This document shows, in pieces, positions 34,489 through 44,934 of a DNA stretch of 64,000 nt. The stretch covers positions 248,001-312,000 of the forward strand of contig NZ_CP035501.1 of assembly GCF_004135585.1 (NCBI RefSeq), in the 5' to 3' direction. The DNA comes from Sphingosinicella sp. BN140058. GTDB lineage: Bacteria > Pseudomonadota > Alphaproteobacteria > Sphingomonadales > Sphingomonadaceae. Position 1 is the stretch's first letter. Each line of letters begins with the position of its first letter. A program made the translations under genes and the position numbers. The notes beneath the pieces were generated by a model, which saw only the letters and a list, made by a program, of their open reading frames with translations, searched no databases and was not told the origin of the DNA.

Positions 34489-37400
34489 GGCGCCACCACC
34501 AGGGTGCGGTTCGGCAGGGCGGCATGGATCTCCGGCGAGTACATCGCTTCGACCCGGGTCGGCGGCAGCTGGAAGCGGCCGCTATTGTTGACACGCAGGA
34601 CATATTCGACGCTGGTCCGGCCCTTCGGCAGCCAGCCGTAATATGCGCGCCAGGCCTCGTTGCTGCGCTCGATGTAGCTCGGCCACCAGCCTTCGCCGCC
34701 GCGGCCCTGCGCGGCGAGCAGCGAGGATTGGCCGCCGCTGCCGCTGATCACCGAAGCGCCCGACGGGATCGGGTCCTCTACCACCACCCAGGTGCGATCG
34801 ACCGGGGCGTCGACTTCGATGCGGACCTTGAGCACGTCGCCGGCACTCAGCCTGTCCATCTGCTTGCGCTCGAGGAAGCTCACCGTGCGCGCGATCCGAT
34901 AGCCCTCGAAAGCCGGCGCGGTCAGCGGCACCGCCGCCTTGATCGTGATCGTCGCCCAGGGATTGGGCGCGGCGCTGTGCGACAGCAGCAGCGGCGAGGG
35001 CCGAGCGGGCAGAGCGAACAGCATCGGCTCGGGCCGTGCGGGCGCTTTCCCCGGCAGGCTCGGCAGCCAGGCACGGGTGAAGGTCTGCGTCAACAGGCGG
35101 CCGGTCGTAGTGCCGGCGGCGGCGCGCGGATAGGCCGCGTCGAAGCGCCGTGCCGCCACGCTCCCCCAGGCGTTGGCGGGCGTCGTATCCCAATGTCCGC
35201 GCTGCTGGCGAAGTGCGACGCCGATCATCATCCGCGGCGCATCGGCCTCCCAGCCCCGGCGACCGATCGCCGCGAGCAACGCCTTCATCGCCATTTCGTC
35301 GTCGCTGACCATCATCCACCAGGGCGACCGCGCCTTGTCGACGATGTCGAGCCGGGTGCCCTCGTAGACGATGCGGCCGCGGAGCGCCGCCTCGGCGGCG
35401 GCACGGCGCTGCGGCGGCGCGCCCTTCACATGATCGAGCGTGATCAGCCAGTCGGCGAGCATGGCCGTCGGCATGTCCGCCACCGGTATCGCCACCTGGC
35501 CGATCATCTCCGCCGTCGCCTGACCGTTGCGGGCGAGCGCGGCGAGCGCCTGCATTCGCAGCAGCCGCATGTCGGAGGGCCCCTCATTGTCGTCGGTCAG
35601 GCGGCCGTTGACCACCGCCTTCATCGCCTCGAGCAGCCGCTCGCGCCGCTCGTCCGGCCATGGATAGCCGGCGTCGGCGGTGATCGACAGGGCATAAGCG
35701 GTGAGCGCGATCGAGCCGGACAGCTGCTGGCTCGGCCAGTAGCGGAGCAAGCCGTCCTGGGTCATGTAGCCTGGAAGCTCATCCATCTGCCGCGCCCACG
35801 CCGCCTTGTCGTCGAGCGCAACCGCCTTCGACAGGCGCTGCTCGAAGCAGGTGAACGGATAGGCGCTCATATAGGCGCGCACTCCGGAGAGAGATGGGGT
35901 CGGAGAATCGCTCAGCGCAACCTCGACGCCGCCCCGCCCGGGCAAGGCGCCCGCCGGCGGCATCAGGCTGAACGGAGCGCCGCCGACCCGCATATAGGTG
36001 GCGGCCCAGGTTTCCACCGGAACGGCGGGGATGACCTGCTCATCGACCTGAATCCGGTCCGCGGACCGTCCATCGGCCGAGCGCGCCGACACCGTCCAGC
36101 GCAGGGTCTCGACATTGTCGGGCGCGGTCAGCCGCCAGGTGACCGGCGCGGCGCCGCCGGCCGGAATGATCACCGTCTGGGGCCCGCCGACCGAGATCTT
36201 GCCGTCGACTGCGGCACTGGCGGTGACCTCCATTGCCCTGTCGCTGCCGTTGCGCAGGGTGAACGTGGCGCCATATTCGTCGCCCGAGCGGACCAGCGGC
36301 GGCAATCCGGAGTAGAGGGTAAGATCCTGGACGGTACGGATCTGGGTCGATCCGGTGCCGAACAGATCGCCGCCCGAGGTGGCGATCGCGACCAGCCGGT
36401 AAGCGGACAGCGAATCCGCGAGCGGTACATCGACCGCGGCCCGGCCTTTCTCGTCCAGCCTGACCCGTCCCTTCCAGAGCAGAACCGGCTTGAACTCGGT
36501 GCGGGTGAAATCCGTCAGATCGCCGCCGCCGCCGCCGCCGCCGCCGGCGGCCACCGCCTTGCGACCGTAATGCCGCTTGCCGACCACCTGCATCTGCGCG
36601 GTCGAGGTCAGCACCGACAACGGCCGTTCTCCCATCATCGCATCGAGCAGCTTCCAGCTGTCGTTGGGAGAGAGCACCATCAGAGCTTCGTCGACTGCGG
36701 CGAACGCGATCTCGGCGTCGGCCGGCGGCTTGCCGCCGGGGCCCCGCACCTGCACCATCGCATGGGCGGTGTCGCGCACATGGTAGCGCTCCTTGTCGGC
36801 ACGCACCGCGACATCGAGCCGATGCCCCTCCCAGCCGACCTTGAGCCTGGTCATGCCGATCCGGTAACTCGGCTTGGCAAGGTCGACCAGGGCGGTCGGG
36901 TTGGCGACCTGCTTCAGGAACGGGATGTTCCACTCTTGGGCGAGCTCGGCGAGCCAGACCTTCCAGCTCGACACACGGCCGCGCACCGCCATGACCGAGA
37001 CGTAGACGTCGGGCGCATAGGATCCCGCGAGCGGTACCGAGATGGTCGGATCCTTGCCCGAAATCTCGGTCACGAACGAGGACAGCACCCCTTCCCGCTC
37101 GACCGTGACCAATGCCGTGGCCTTGCGGAACGGCATCCGCACCTGGATCCGAGCGGTGTCGTTGCTGCGATAGCTCTTGGCGTCGGCGATGATGTCCATG
37201 CGATCGCCATTGTCGCCGCCGAACCACCAATCGTCCTCGCCGGCGAGATACAGGGAGGTGACCGCCCGGGCTTCGTTGCCGAGAGTGTCCGTGGTCGTGG
37301 CAACCGCAATCACCTCGCCCGAGACTCCGGGATCGAGGCGACAGCGGATCAGCCCGTGATCGTCGCTGACGCCGGAGCAATCCGCCGCGATCCGCTTGGT

Positions 37401-40280
37401 CTCGACGACATTGTCATAGGCGTAGAAGCCGCCGATCAACCGCCGCCGTGCCGACAGGATCTCGCGCGTGTACAGCGCGATCGCAACCTTCTGGCCGCGG
37501 ATCGGCCGCCCGTCGATGGTGAGGGCGGCAACCTTCAGCCGCATGTCGCCGGCGCGCTGCACCCAGCCGTCGGATTCAATGCCGAGCCGTACGGCCGAGG
37601 CGTAGACCGGCACTCGCGTGGAGGCGGTCAGGGTTTCGCCATTGGCGTCCTGATAGTCCATCTCGACGGTAAGCTGCGCATCGTCGTCGAGAACCGGCAT
37701 CTCGAGCGGCGTGCGCAGCGCGCCGGCATTGTCGAGGGCGAGCGGCAAGGTTGCCGCGTCCGGCAGGCGGGACTCGCCGCCGTCGCTGCCATCCTCGTCG
37801 AGCGGAACCGTGCCTTCGACGATGCGGCGGCCGCCGAACGTCCAGCCTTCCCAGCCGTCCGGCGCATCGCCGAACGTCGACCAGGCGGTGCGCAGCTTCA
37901 CTGCGGCCCCGCGCGCACCGCCGCCGGAGAGATAACCGACATAGAGATCGAGCGGCAGCTGCCTGGGCCGGACCGATGCCGTCTTGGGGCCGCTGACGCT
38001 GGCCCGCATCGTCGGCAGCCGATAATCTTCGACCCGGATCGACTGCCCCGTGTAGATCGTCTCGCGGCTGTCGTCGGCATCTTCGTCGTCGCCGGCCGAA
38101 GACGGTGGCGGCCCGACCCGCACCCGGATCTGATAGTCGCCGGACGGCGCGCCTGCAGGCGGGCTCCATTCGCTCTCGCCGATCCCACCCTCGTCCAGCG
38201 CAAGCGGCAGCGAATAGGTTGTGTCCGAGCCCGAATGGCTGAGCTCGAGCGTCCCGGAAAGGCTGCCGCCCGAGCGGAACCCGCCTGCGGTCGGCATTCG
38301 GTAGACGTGCTTCATGTGCACCATCTCACCCGCCCGCAGGAGGGTGCGATCGAGGATGGTGTGGAGAATCGGCTCCGGCTCCGACCAGCCGTAAGGCAGC
38401 TCGAAATCGCCCGGCGAGATGCCATCGCTCCACTGCGTCATGGTGAAGGAGAAATCGCCCCCCTTGCGGGCCGAGATCATCAGCGGCGGCGAGCTGTCGC
38501 CGAGATGTTCGCAGCCGGAGCGACTGGTCGGCGACGGCAGGCCGGAGGCGATGGCGAGCCGGCCCTTCTTGTCGGTGGTGCCGGCGGCGAGTTGCTCGCC
38601 GCTGCAGCTGTCGGTGACCCGGATCGCGGCACCGGCGACCGGCTTGCCTTCGCTGAGCGACGTCACCCAGGCGAGCGACCCCGCGCGCCCCCATTTAAAA
38701 TGGACGGTCATGTCGGTGACCAGAGCCGCGGCGCTGACGTAGCGGGTGGCTGGGCGGCCGAGCAGGACCCGGCCGAGCTCCGGGCTGGCGAGCTCGACGA
38801 CATAGAAACCGGGCTTGCCGAGCGGCACCCCGATCACCTCGAACTCCTTGCCCTTTCCGGGCAGCGGAACGCTCATCGCGCTTGCGCCGGCGGCCTCGTT
38901 CAGCAGCGAGGTGGTGCCGGTGTAATTGACCTCCTTCGGCTTGTCCTCCGTGCCTTCGTCGCGAATGTCGTCTTCCTGCGCCTTGGCAATTTTGCGCAGC
39001 CAGTCGGCAATCACCCGATCGTCGGCGTCGATGCGCGCGCTCGCCCCCGCGATGCCGACCATCTTGGGCTGCAGATCGGGCTCGACGCCGCGCACCGTCA
39101 CCGGCAGCACGCCGCCTTCCCGTGCTTCGAGGATGCCGAACGGTGCCGCAAACTTGACGAGCGGCGGCGTCGCCGAAATCTCGAACGAAAGCGGGAAGCG
39201 GCGGCCGTTGGCGAGCGCCCGGCCGCTCTCGTCGCGAAGATCTTCGGGAACGAGCAGCCGCGCCGTGATCGCAGGGGTCAAAAGCGGCTTGAACGAGACT
39301 TCGGACAAGGTCGCCTCCCGTCCCTTGTCGATCGGCGCCTGCAGCTTGCCGCCGCCGAGATCCAGGCGCAGCGAAAGCGCCTTGGCACGCGGCACTTCGG
39401 CGCTGAAGCGGACATTGACGGGCTCCAGCGGATTGCAGCCGGCATTGGCGTTGACCCGCGAGCAGCTCAACCGCGCGGTGAAGGCGGTGCGAACCTCGTA
39501 ATCATGGCGCGTCTCCTTGCCGGCAATGCGCCCGCTTGGGCTGCGCACGTTCTTGCCCCAGACGAGCGCCATGTCGCGGCCGGGCGGCAGCGGACGCCGG
39601 CATTTCAGCGCGACGACATTGGCGAGCGCGGCGTCGCGCTCCTTCGCCGATGCGGGCAGCGGGCTCGGCAGACCGGCATCTTCGAGGAAGCTCTCGGCGG
39701 ACCAGCGCGAGCCCATTTCGGAGAGCAGCCGACCGGGCGTGTCGGACGGAAGCAGATCGACGGGTATCCGCTCGCCGATCCCGTCGACCGTGCAATAGAC
39801 GTTCGGGGCGATCGAGGTGCGATCAACAGGGCCGTTGACGGCAACGATGAAGGCTTGGTCCTCCTCGATGCCGTCTCCGGAAGAGCCGGTCAGGACAGCC
39901 TTGGGCGTCGGCCCGCCGCTGTCGATCTCGAAGCGCTGGGTGCCGCCGACGACGCTTCCATCGAGCGTGGTGAGGCCGTCGCGCAACTCGGCCGTGCAGA
40001 TCGTGTCGCCGGGCAGTGCCGTATCGAAGTCCCACACATAGGTCGTGGGATCCACCCACCGCCCCTTACCGTCGACCTTGCAGGCCATGCGGATCGGCGG
40101 GCGCCCGGACAGACCCTGGCCCAAAGGCACCATCGCCTCGGAGAAGCGCATGGTGAAGCGGGTGATCGCGCTGCCGTTGGTTCCCGGTTCGGCGAAGACC
40201 ACGGACGGGGGCGTGTCGGCCGAAGCGACGATCGGCACCAGTGCCAGCACGAACCCGAATCGGAGCAGCCAGCTGCGCAT
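34485..40280 (-). CDS. bacterial alpha-2-macroglobulin family protein (thioester type)
   Basis: A 1931-residue exported protein with a signal peptide (residues 1-21, ending IVASA) and no lipobox. The many MG domains include an MG2 segment (GGYLLxx-like strands around residues 600-900). The intact thioester motif is Cys1478-Phe-Glu-Gln1481, as in E. coli YfhM-type proteins, and is followed by the helical thioester domain. Before it lies a Gly8 run (from a GCC repeat at 36521-36546) that looks like a flexible bait or linker. It is the first gene of a pair with pbpC. The family is thought to trap host or competitor proteases entering the periplasm. Without a lipid anchor it should be soluble in the periplasm. 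Confidence 0.93.
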   Translation of the reverse strand: MRSWLLRFGFVLALVPIVASADTPPSVVFAEPGTNGSAITRFTMRFSEAMVPLGQGLSGRPPIRMACKVDGKGRWVDPTTYVWDFDTALPGDTICTAELRDGLTTLDGSVVGGTQRFEIDSGGPTPKAVLTGSSGDGIEEDQAFIVAVNGPVDRTSIAPNVYCTVDGIGERIPVDLLPSDTPGRLLSEMGSRWSAESFLEDAGLPSPLPASAKERDAALANVVALKCRRPLPPGRDMALVWGKNVRSPSGRIAGKETRHDYEVRTAFTARLSCSRVNANAGCNPLEPVNVRFSAEVPRAKALSLRLDLGGGKLQAPIDKGREATLSEVSFKPLLTPAITARLLVPEDLRDESGRALANGRRFPLSFEISATPPLVKFAAPFGILEAREGGVLPVTVRGVEPDLQPKMVGIAGASARIDADDRVIADWLRKIAKAQEDDIRDEGTEDKPKEVNYTGTTSLLNEAAGASAMSVPLPGKGKEFEVIGVPLGKPGFYVVELASPELGRVLLGRPATRYVSAAALVTDMTVHFKWGRAGSLAWVTSLSEGKPVAGAAIRVTDSCSGEQLAAGTTDKKGRLAIASGLPSPTSRSGCEHLGDSSPPLMISARKGGDFSFTMTQWSDGISPGDFELPYGWSEPEPILHTILDRTLLRAGEMVHMKHVYRMPTAGGFRSGGSLSGTLELSHSGSDTTYSLPLALDEGGIGESEWSPPAGAPSGDYQIRVRVGPPPSSAGDDEDADDSRETIYTGQSIRVEDYRLPTMRASVSGPKTASVRPRQLPLDLYVGYLSGGGARGAAVKLRTAWSTFGDAPDGWEGWTFGGRRIVEGTVPLDEDGSDGGESRLPDAATLPLALDNAGALRTPLEMPVLDDDAQLTVEMDYQDANGETLTASTRVPVYASAVRLGIESDGWVQRAGDMRLKVAALTIDGRPIRGQKVAIALYTREILSARRRLIGGFYAYDNVVETKRIAADCSGVSDDHGLIRCRLDPGVSGEVIAVATTTDTLGNEARAVTSLYLAGEDDWWFGGDNGDRMDIIADAKSYRSNDTARIQVRMPFRKATALVTVEREGVLSSFVTEISGKDPTISVPLAGSYAPDVYVSVMAVRGRVSSWKVWLAELAQEWNIPFLKQVANPTALVDLAKPSYRIGMTRLKVGWEGHRLDVAVRADKERYHVRDTAHAMVQVRGPGGKPPADAEIAFAAVDEALMVLSPNDSWKLLDAMMGERPLSVLTSTAQMQVVGKRHYGRKAVAAGGGGGGGGDLTDFTRTEFKPVLLWKGRVRLDEKGRAAVDVPLADSLSAYRLVAIATSGGDLFGTGSTQIRTVQDLTLYSGLPPLVRSGDEYGATFTLRNGSDRAMEVTASAAVDGKISVGGPQTVIIPAGGAAPVTWRLTAPDNVETLRWTVSARSADGRSADRIQVDEQVIPAVPVETWAATYMRVGGAPFSLMPPAGALPGRGGVEVALSDSPTPSLSGVRAYMSAYPFTCFEQRLSKAVALDDKAAWARQMDELPGYMTQDGLLRYWPSQQLSGSIALTAYALSITADAGYPWPDERRERLLEAMKAVVNGRLTDDNEGPSDMRLLRMQALAALARNGQATAEMIGQVAIPVADMPTAMLADWLITLDHVKGAPPQRRAAAEAALRGRIVYEGTRLDIVDKARSPWWMMVSDDEMAMKALLAAIGRRGWEADAPRMMIGVALRQQRGHWDTTPANAWGSVAARRFDAAYPRAAAGTTTGRLLTQTFTRAWLPSLPGKAPARPEPMLFALPARPSPLLLSHSAAPNPWATITIKAAVPLTAPAFEGYRIARTVSFLERKQMDRLSAGDVLKVRIEVDAPVDRTWVVVEDPIPSGASVISGSGGQSSLLAAQGRGGEGWWPSYIERSNEAWRAYYGWLPKGRTSVEYVLRVNNSGRFQLPPTRVEAMYSPEIHAALPNRTLVVAP

Positions 40281-40712
40281 TCACGATCTCCTGAAGAGGC
40301 CCGACCATGCATGAGACGCAGTGACAGGTCCAGCGGTGAACCGTTATTTTTCCGCGATGAAGCGATTTACGGATTCCGGCGGAAATGTGCGGTCCGGGCG
40401 CCGCCGAGTGCCCTATCGAAGCGGAGGAGAGCGCCATCAAGTTGGTCCATAACGGCGGTGATGCCCAAAGCAATGACACCGCCACGGCGGCCCAGACGAG
40501 CCACGCCCCTCATCTGCACGCCGAAATGACAAGCGAATACAATATGGTGCACTTAACACCAGAGCGTCGACCGAATAATTTCTGAAAGTTTGCTCAACGA
40601 GATACAGTAATAGCAGTTAGCATGGGCGGCAAAATGGCTGATTGACAATTTACGCCGCCATGAGAGCTTGGCGAAATCTAGAGATTACGATTCGGTTTTC
40701 GGGAGGCGTACC
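40281..40712. other. 432-bp intergenic region between divergent genes
   Basis: This gap separates the alpha-2-macroglobulin start from the peptidoglycan-hydrolase-like gene. It is clearly richer in A+T than its surroundings, especially at 40530-40660. TTGACA occurs at 40642-40647 but has no good -10 at 16-18 bp. Two short open frames (40385-40585 plus, 40367-40552 minus) show no ribosome site or recognisable protein. It presumably holds both promoters; nothing more specific is seen. Confidence 0.4.
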
Positions 40713-42416
40713 ATGGTCAAGACTGCCGACGTCGCTTGGTTCAAGAGCAACTTTGGTGCCAGGATGGCGGAGGCGCTGCGAGGCACCGTGTTCGACGTGG
40801 ACATGCTGACCGCGATCGCCTGTCAGGAGACCGGATCCTTGTGGGGGCCGATGCGGCAGATCGCCTCACTCACCCCCGAACGGGTGGTGGCGTTATGTTG
40901 CGGCGACACGCTCGATGCGGACAAGGGTCGACGCGCCTTTCCGCGTACCAAGGCCGATCTCCTGGCGGTGCCGAAAGGCGCGCAGATGTTCGACATCGCG
41001 CGCAAGGCGCTGCTCGACATGGCCGAGCACATTCCGGACTACCGCTTCGCCCGCACCAACACAAAGAAGTTCTGCCACGGCTTCGGCGTGTTCCAATATG
41101 ATCTGCAATTCTTCCTGACCGATCCGGACTATTTTCTCGAGAGGCGGTATGAGAGTTTCGATCATGCGCTCCAGCACGCGATCGGCGAACTCAAGCGCGG
41201 CCTGCGCACTTTGCGGCTGCAGGATCGGAGCGCGATCAGCGACCGCGAATTCTGCCACGTCGCAATCGCCTACAATACCGGCGGCTTCAATCCCTCCAGG
41301 GATCTGAAGCAGGGGCATTTCGACGGCACCAAATTCTACGGCGAGGCCATCCGCGATTTCATGGCGATGGCGCGGGCGATCCCGACCGGAAACGCGCCGC
41401 CGGTCCGTCCCCCTGCCCCCGGCACGGTCACGCTTCCGCCTGCCGATACGATCACCGCAACCGGCCCGTTCTTCCAGGTCGACACCAACGCCAACACGGT
41501 GCGGTTGAGGAGCGAGGCGAAGATCAGCAATCCGGTGACGGCGAACGTTCGTGCCGACCTGCCCGACGGCCATGTCGTGCGCGCGCTCACCGGCACCGCC
41601 GTGAACGGCTTCATCGAAGTCCAGGCGCTGCTCGGCGGAAAGCTGTTTCAGGGCTTCGTCGCCGAGCGTCTGCTGGTGCGCGCCGCCGCGCCGGCACCCG
41701 CGCTGGTCCGTGAATCGGCGGAGGCGGCACCGGCACCCATTCCCGAAGCGCATCTGGCCGCGGCACCCGGAACGGTGACCAAGCGCACCGGAATTGCGGG
41801 CGCGCGGTCGCTGAGCGAACCGGCGATGCCGGCGCGCGCCGCCGAGGATCCTGCCGGGCTTCGCGACGAGCTGAACGCGATCATCGACTATCTCGCGACC
41901 GACGATCCGCGTCACAAACGCTACCAACCGCATGACGGCGCCACCTTCTGCAACATCTACGCCCATGATTATTGCCGCCTTGCCGGTACCTATCTGCCGC
42001 GGGTGTGGTGGTCGCAGCCTGCCTTGCTCCAGATCGCGCGCGGACAGAGCCCGCAGCCGCGGCTGGGCAGCAGCGTCGACGAAGTCCGGGCCAACGACAT
42101 CTTCCGCTGGCTGCGCGATTTCGGCGAGCGCTTCGGCTGGCGCCGAGCCGCCACGGTAACCGAGCTCCAGGACCACGCCAATCTCGGCGGGGTCAGCCTC
42201 ATCGTCGCACGGCGGCGGCAGGATGGCCGATCGGGACACATCGTCGCGGTGGTCCCCGAGACCGGGGACGAGACCGCGAAGCGCAATGCCGCCGGAGCCG
42301 TGACGATGCCGGTGCAGAGCCAGGCGGGAACGGTCAATTTCCGGCGCGGCCGGAGCACGCTCGACTGGTGGAAGAGCGAGCGCTTCGCCGAACACGCTTT
42401 CTGGCTGCACGCCTGA
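40713..42416 (+). CDS. putative two-domain peptidoglycan hydrolase (lysozyme-like + SH3-like + cysteine peptidase), no signal peptide
   Basis: A 567-residue protein. Residues 1-215 resemble a lysozyme/transglycosylase-like domain: candidate catalytic Glu39 in AIACQETGS, then GFGVFQYDLQFF and AIAYNTGGFNP as in goose-type lysozyme-like folds. Residues about 255-325 look like a bacterial SH3 module. After an Ala/Pro linker, residues 395-525 resemble an NlpC/CHAP-type amidase with candidate Cys413 in ATFCNIYAHD and His509 in GHIVAVV. The start ATG 40713 has GGGAGG six bases upstream. No signal peptide is present, so export by a dedicated system or action on the cell's own wall after lysis must be considered. 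The next gene follows by 62 bp. Confidence 0.62.
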   Translation: MVKTADVAWFKSNFGARMAEALRGTVFDVDMLTAIACQETGSLWGPMRQIASLTPERVVALCCGDTLDADKGRRAFPRTKADLLAVPKGAQMFDIARKALLDMAEHIPDYRFARTNTKKFCHGFGVFQYDLQFFLTDPDYFLERRYESFDHALQHAIGELKRGLRTLRLQDRSAISDREFCHVAIAYNTGGFNPSRDLKQGHFDGTKFYGEAIRDFMAMARAIPTGNAPPVRPPAPGTVTLPPADTITATGPFFQVDTNANTVRLRSEAKISNPVTANVRADLPDGHVVRALTGTAVNGFIEVQALLGGKLFQGFVAERLLVRAAAPAPALVRESAEAAPAPIPEAHLAAAPGTVTKRTGIAGARSLSEPAMPARAAEDPAGLRDELNAIIDYLATDDPRHKRYQPHDGATFCNIYAHDYCRLAGTYLPRVWWSQPALLQIARGQSPQPRLGSSVDEVRANDIFRWLRDFGERFGWRRAATVTELQDHANLGGVSLIVARRRQDGRSGHIVAVVPETGDETAKRNAAGAVTMPVQSQAGTVNFRRGRSTLDWWKSERFAEHAFWLHA

Positions 42417-42478
42417 TCGCCGAACGTGGCCGGGGCACATCGACGATGCCCCTGACGCTTGCAATCGAAAGGATCCTC

Positions 42479-43594
42479 ATGGCCGTCTTCCGTGTCCTCG
42501 GCGACCAACTCGTTCCCGAGAGTGAATATGCAGCCAAGGCGCCGGAGCTCGTCCGCGCGATGCATGGCGCGAGCGCGCGCAACGATGCCGGGCCGAGCAT
42601 CGCGCTGGAATCGGGTCAATTGTTCGAATTCGCAGCAGTTGCGGCGGATCCGACCGGTGGCGGGACGACGACGAACTTCACCCCGATCCGGTTCGGCAGC
42701 CCGGTGACGATCGACATCCGCCACGTCTACACGGGCAAGGTCGGCAGCAACGGCGGCTTCCTGGGGGGCGGCACCGGCGACATCGCCGTCGTTTCCGGCG
42801 TCAAGGAATGGAGCGCGTTCAAGGCGAGCGCCCGTGCGCTCAACTGGGTCGCGACGAAGAAGGGCAAACGCACCAACCTGCCGCGGCCGAGCGCGCTCAA
42901 GGACGGCACGCCGATCATCGCCTACCAGAAAGCGATCGCAACCAAGCAATTGGTCGTCTCCGTCGAGCTCGCCTCGGCACCGCGCGAGGAGTCGATCCTG
43001 GACGTGCTCGGCGAGGCATTCGCTGCGGCCGCGCAGATCCCGCTCTTCCTGCCCTATGCCGGAGCGCTGCTCGCGGCCGGGCAGATCGTGCCGGCGACCG
43101 GCAAATTGCTGAAGGCGATCAGCGGCGGCAATTCGTCGTGGGACGCGACCGAGGAGCTCAATTTCGGTATCGCCGGCCTTGCCGATGCCGATGCCGGCTA
43201 CCGAGTGATCGCGTCGGCGAATTCGGGGCTGGAAGGGCTGCGCTTCCGCCCCGGCGCCGGTCTCATCGACAGTGATGGCCAGCCCTATGACGGCGACCAG
43301 CCCTATGTCGTGATCGCGGTCGACGGCGCCGCCCAGAGCGAACTCGAAAGCTTCACTGCGATGGTCACCTCGGCGGAGGTGATGAAACGCTTCCACATGG
43401 GGGAGAGCGGACAAAACCCGATCGTCGACGATCTGCTCGACCTGATGACGATCATCTCCGACGTCAAATTTCGCGAGGAGGCGCTCGCCCTCAAAGGCAA
43501 GATGACGGCGATGGCCGAGGATGAGAAGGCGAAGGCGCAATCCCGCTACGACGCCCTCGTCAGGAACATCATCAAGGGCGAATTGAAGCCTTAG
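42479..43594 (+). CDS. protein of unknown function, partner of the hydrolase-like gene
   Basis: A 371-residue protein that I do not recognise. ATG 42479 has AAGGAT seven bases upstream. The N-terminal half is Gly/Thr-rich with beta-type sequence ([23 protein letters not shown]). A hydrophobic stretch [20 protein letters not shown] lies near residues 185-205, and the C-terminal 80 residues are acidic/helical ([13 protein letters not shown]). No signal peptide is seen. It probably belongs with the preceding hydrolase-like gene (62-bp gap, same strand). It could be a pore-forming or structural partner or an immunity-type protein; this is speculation. Its stop overlaps the hemA stop by 4 bp. Confidence 0.55.
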   Translation: MAVFRVLGDQLVPESEYAAKAPELVRAMHGASARNDAGPSIALESGQLFEFAAVAADPTGGGTTTNFTPIRFGSPVTIDIRHVYTGKVGSNGGFLGGGTGDIAVVSGVKEWSAFKASARALNWVATKKGKRTNLPRPSALKDGTPIIAYQKAIATKQLVVSVELASAPREESILDVLGEAFAAAAQIPLFLPYAGALLAAGQIVPATGKLLKAISGGNSSWDATEELNFGIAGLADADAGYRVIASANSGLEGLRFRPGAGLIDSDGQPYDGDQPYVVIAVDGAAQSELESFTAMVTSAEVMKRFHMGESGQNPIVDDLLDLMTIISDVKFREEALALKGKMTAMAEDEKAKAQSRYDALVRNIIKGELKP

Positions 43595-44805
43595 GCAGCC
43601 AATCGCAATTCGAGCCGGTCCCAGATCTCGACGAGGGCCTCGGCGAGTTCGCGCATCATCGCGGTATCGTGGCTCGGGCCCGGGGTGAAGCGGAGGCGTT
43701 CGGTGCCGCGGGGGACGGTGGGATAGTTGATCGGCTGGACGTAGACGCCGTATTCGGCGAGCAGGATGTCGCTGATCTTCTTGGCCTTGACAGGATCGCC
43801 GACCATCAGCGGCACGATGTGGGTGGTCGACGCCATCACCGGCAGCCCGGCGTCGGCGAAGATCGTCTTCAGCTGCGCGGCGGCGGCCTGCTGCCCCTCG
43901 CGCTCGGCGCCGGACGCCTTGAGGTGGCGGACACTGGCGAGCGCGCCGGCGACCAGCACGGGCGACAGCGACGTCGTGAAGATGAAGCCGGGCGCATAGG
44001 AGCGGATCACGTCGACGATGTTCCTGTCGGCGGCGATGTAGCCGCCCATCACGCCGAACGCCTTGCCCAATGTGCCTTCGATGATGGTCAGGCGGTGGGC
44101 GACCGCGTCCCGCTCCGAAATGCCGCCGCCGCGGGCACCGTACATGCCGACGGCGTGGACCTCGTCGAGATAGGTGATCGCATTATACTTGTCGGCGAGA
44201 TCGCAGATGTCGGCGATCGGGGCGACGTCGCCGTCCATCGAATAGACGCTCTCGAACGCGATCAGCTTGGGCACGTCCGGATCGGCGGCGGCGAGCAGCT
44301 CTTCGAGATGCGCCAGATCGTTGTGGCGGAAGATCTGCTTCTCGCAGCCCGAGGTGCGGATGCCGGCGATCATCGAGGCGTGGTTGAGTTCGTCGGAGAA
44401 GATCACGCAGCCCGGCAGCAATTTGCCGAGCGTCGAGAGCGTCGCCTCGTTCGAAATGTAGCCCGAGGTGAACAGCAAAGCCGCTTCCTTGCCGTGGAGA
44501 TCGGCGAGCTCGGCCTCGAGATCGACATGATAATGGGTGTTGCCGCCGATGTTGCGGGTGCCGCCGGAGCCGGCACCGACATCGTGCAGCGCCTCCTCCA
44601 TCGCCGCGATCACGGATGGATGCTGGCCCATCGCCAGGTAATCGTTCGAACACCACACGGTGATCGGCTTGGGGCCGTTATGCCCGGCAAAGCAGCGCGC
44701 GTTCGGAAAGGCGCCCTTGTTGCGCAGGATGTCGATGAACACCCGATACCGGCCCTCGGCATGAAGCCGGTCGATCGCCTGCGCGAAGGTTTTGGCGTAG
44801 TCCAT
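43591..44805 (-). CDS. hemA: 5-aminolevulinate synthase
   Basis: A 404-residue ALAS, the C4-pathway enzyme condensing glycine and succinyl-CoA, the first step of heme synthesis in alphaproteobacteria. PLP Lys248 is in EGTLGKAFG (the same number as the Rhodobacter capsulatus enzyme). The motifs [30 protein letters not shown] and [10 protein letters not shown] are complete. Length matches the family. It is a single gene. Confidence 0.97.
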   Translation of the reverse strand: MDYAKTFAQAIDRLHAEGRYRVFIDILRNKGAFPNARCFAGHNGPKPITVWCSNDYLAMGQHPSVIAAMEEALHDVGAGSGGTRNIGGNTHYHVDLEAELADLHGKEAALLFTSGYISNEATLSTLGKLLPGCVIFSDELNHASMIAGIRTSGCEKQIFRHNDLAHLEELLAAADPDVPKLIAFESVYSMDGDVAPIADICDLADKYNAITYLDEVHAVGMYGARGGGISERDAVAHRLTIIEGTLGKAFGVMGGYIAADRNIVDVIRSYAPGFIFTTSLSPVLVAGALASVRHLKASGAEREGQQAAAAQLKTIFADAGLPVMASTTHIVPLMVGDPVKAKKISDILLAEYGVYVQPINYPTVPRGTERLRFTPGPSHDTAMMRELAEALVEIWDRLELRLAA

Positions 44806-44877
44806 AGCGGCCCTTTAAACCAATGGCGGCAACAAGCGCACTACGGGATTTACCGAGGATGCCGCGGCCGACCCTCG

Positions 44878-44898
44878 CTCGTCGCCCTTCGCGGCGAG
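44878..44898 (-). terminator. possible terminator hairpin after the universal stress gene
   Basis: CTCGTCGC (44878-44885) pairs with GCGGCGAG (44891-44898), 7 of 8 Watson-Crick plus one G-T, around a 5-base loop. It lies 36 bp past the stop of the minus-strand universal stress gene. There is no T-run, so the call is weak. Confidence 0.3.
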
Positions 44899-44934
44899 CC
44901 ACGGGCTCCATTCTCGTAAGCCAACTTTGATGTT

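Noticed and set aside
36521..36546. GCC tandem repeat as a regulatory microsatellite
   Set aside because: It encodes an in-frame Gly8 linker inside a well-supported gene; noted only as a possible slippage site.
33984..40529. Very long open frame on the plus strand antisense to alpha-2-macroglobulin and pbpC
   Set aside because: It arises from high-G+C codon bias on the opposite strand; the predicted protein is Arg/Gly/Ala-rich without domains, while the minus-strand genes have clear motifs.
40385..40585. 66-codon plus-strand frame in the A+T-rich gap
   Set aside because: No ribosome site, no coding-like composition, and an equally long frame lies antisense to it.
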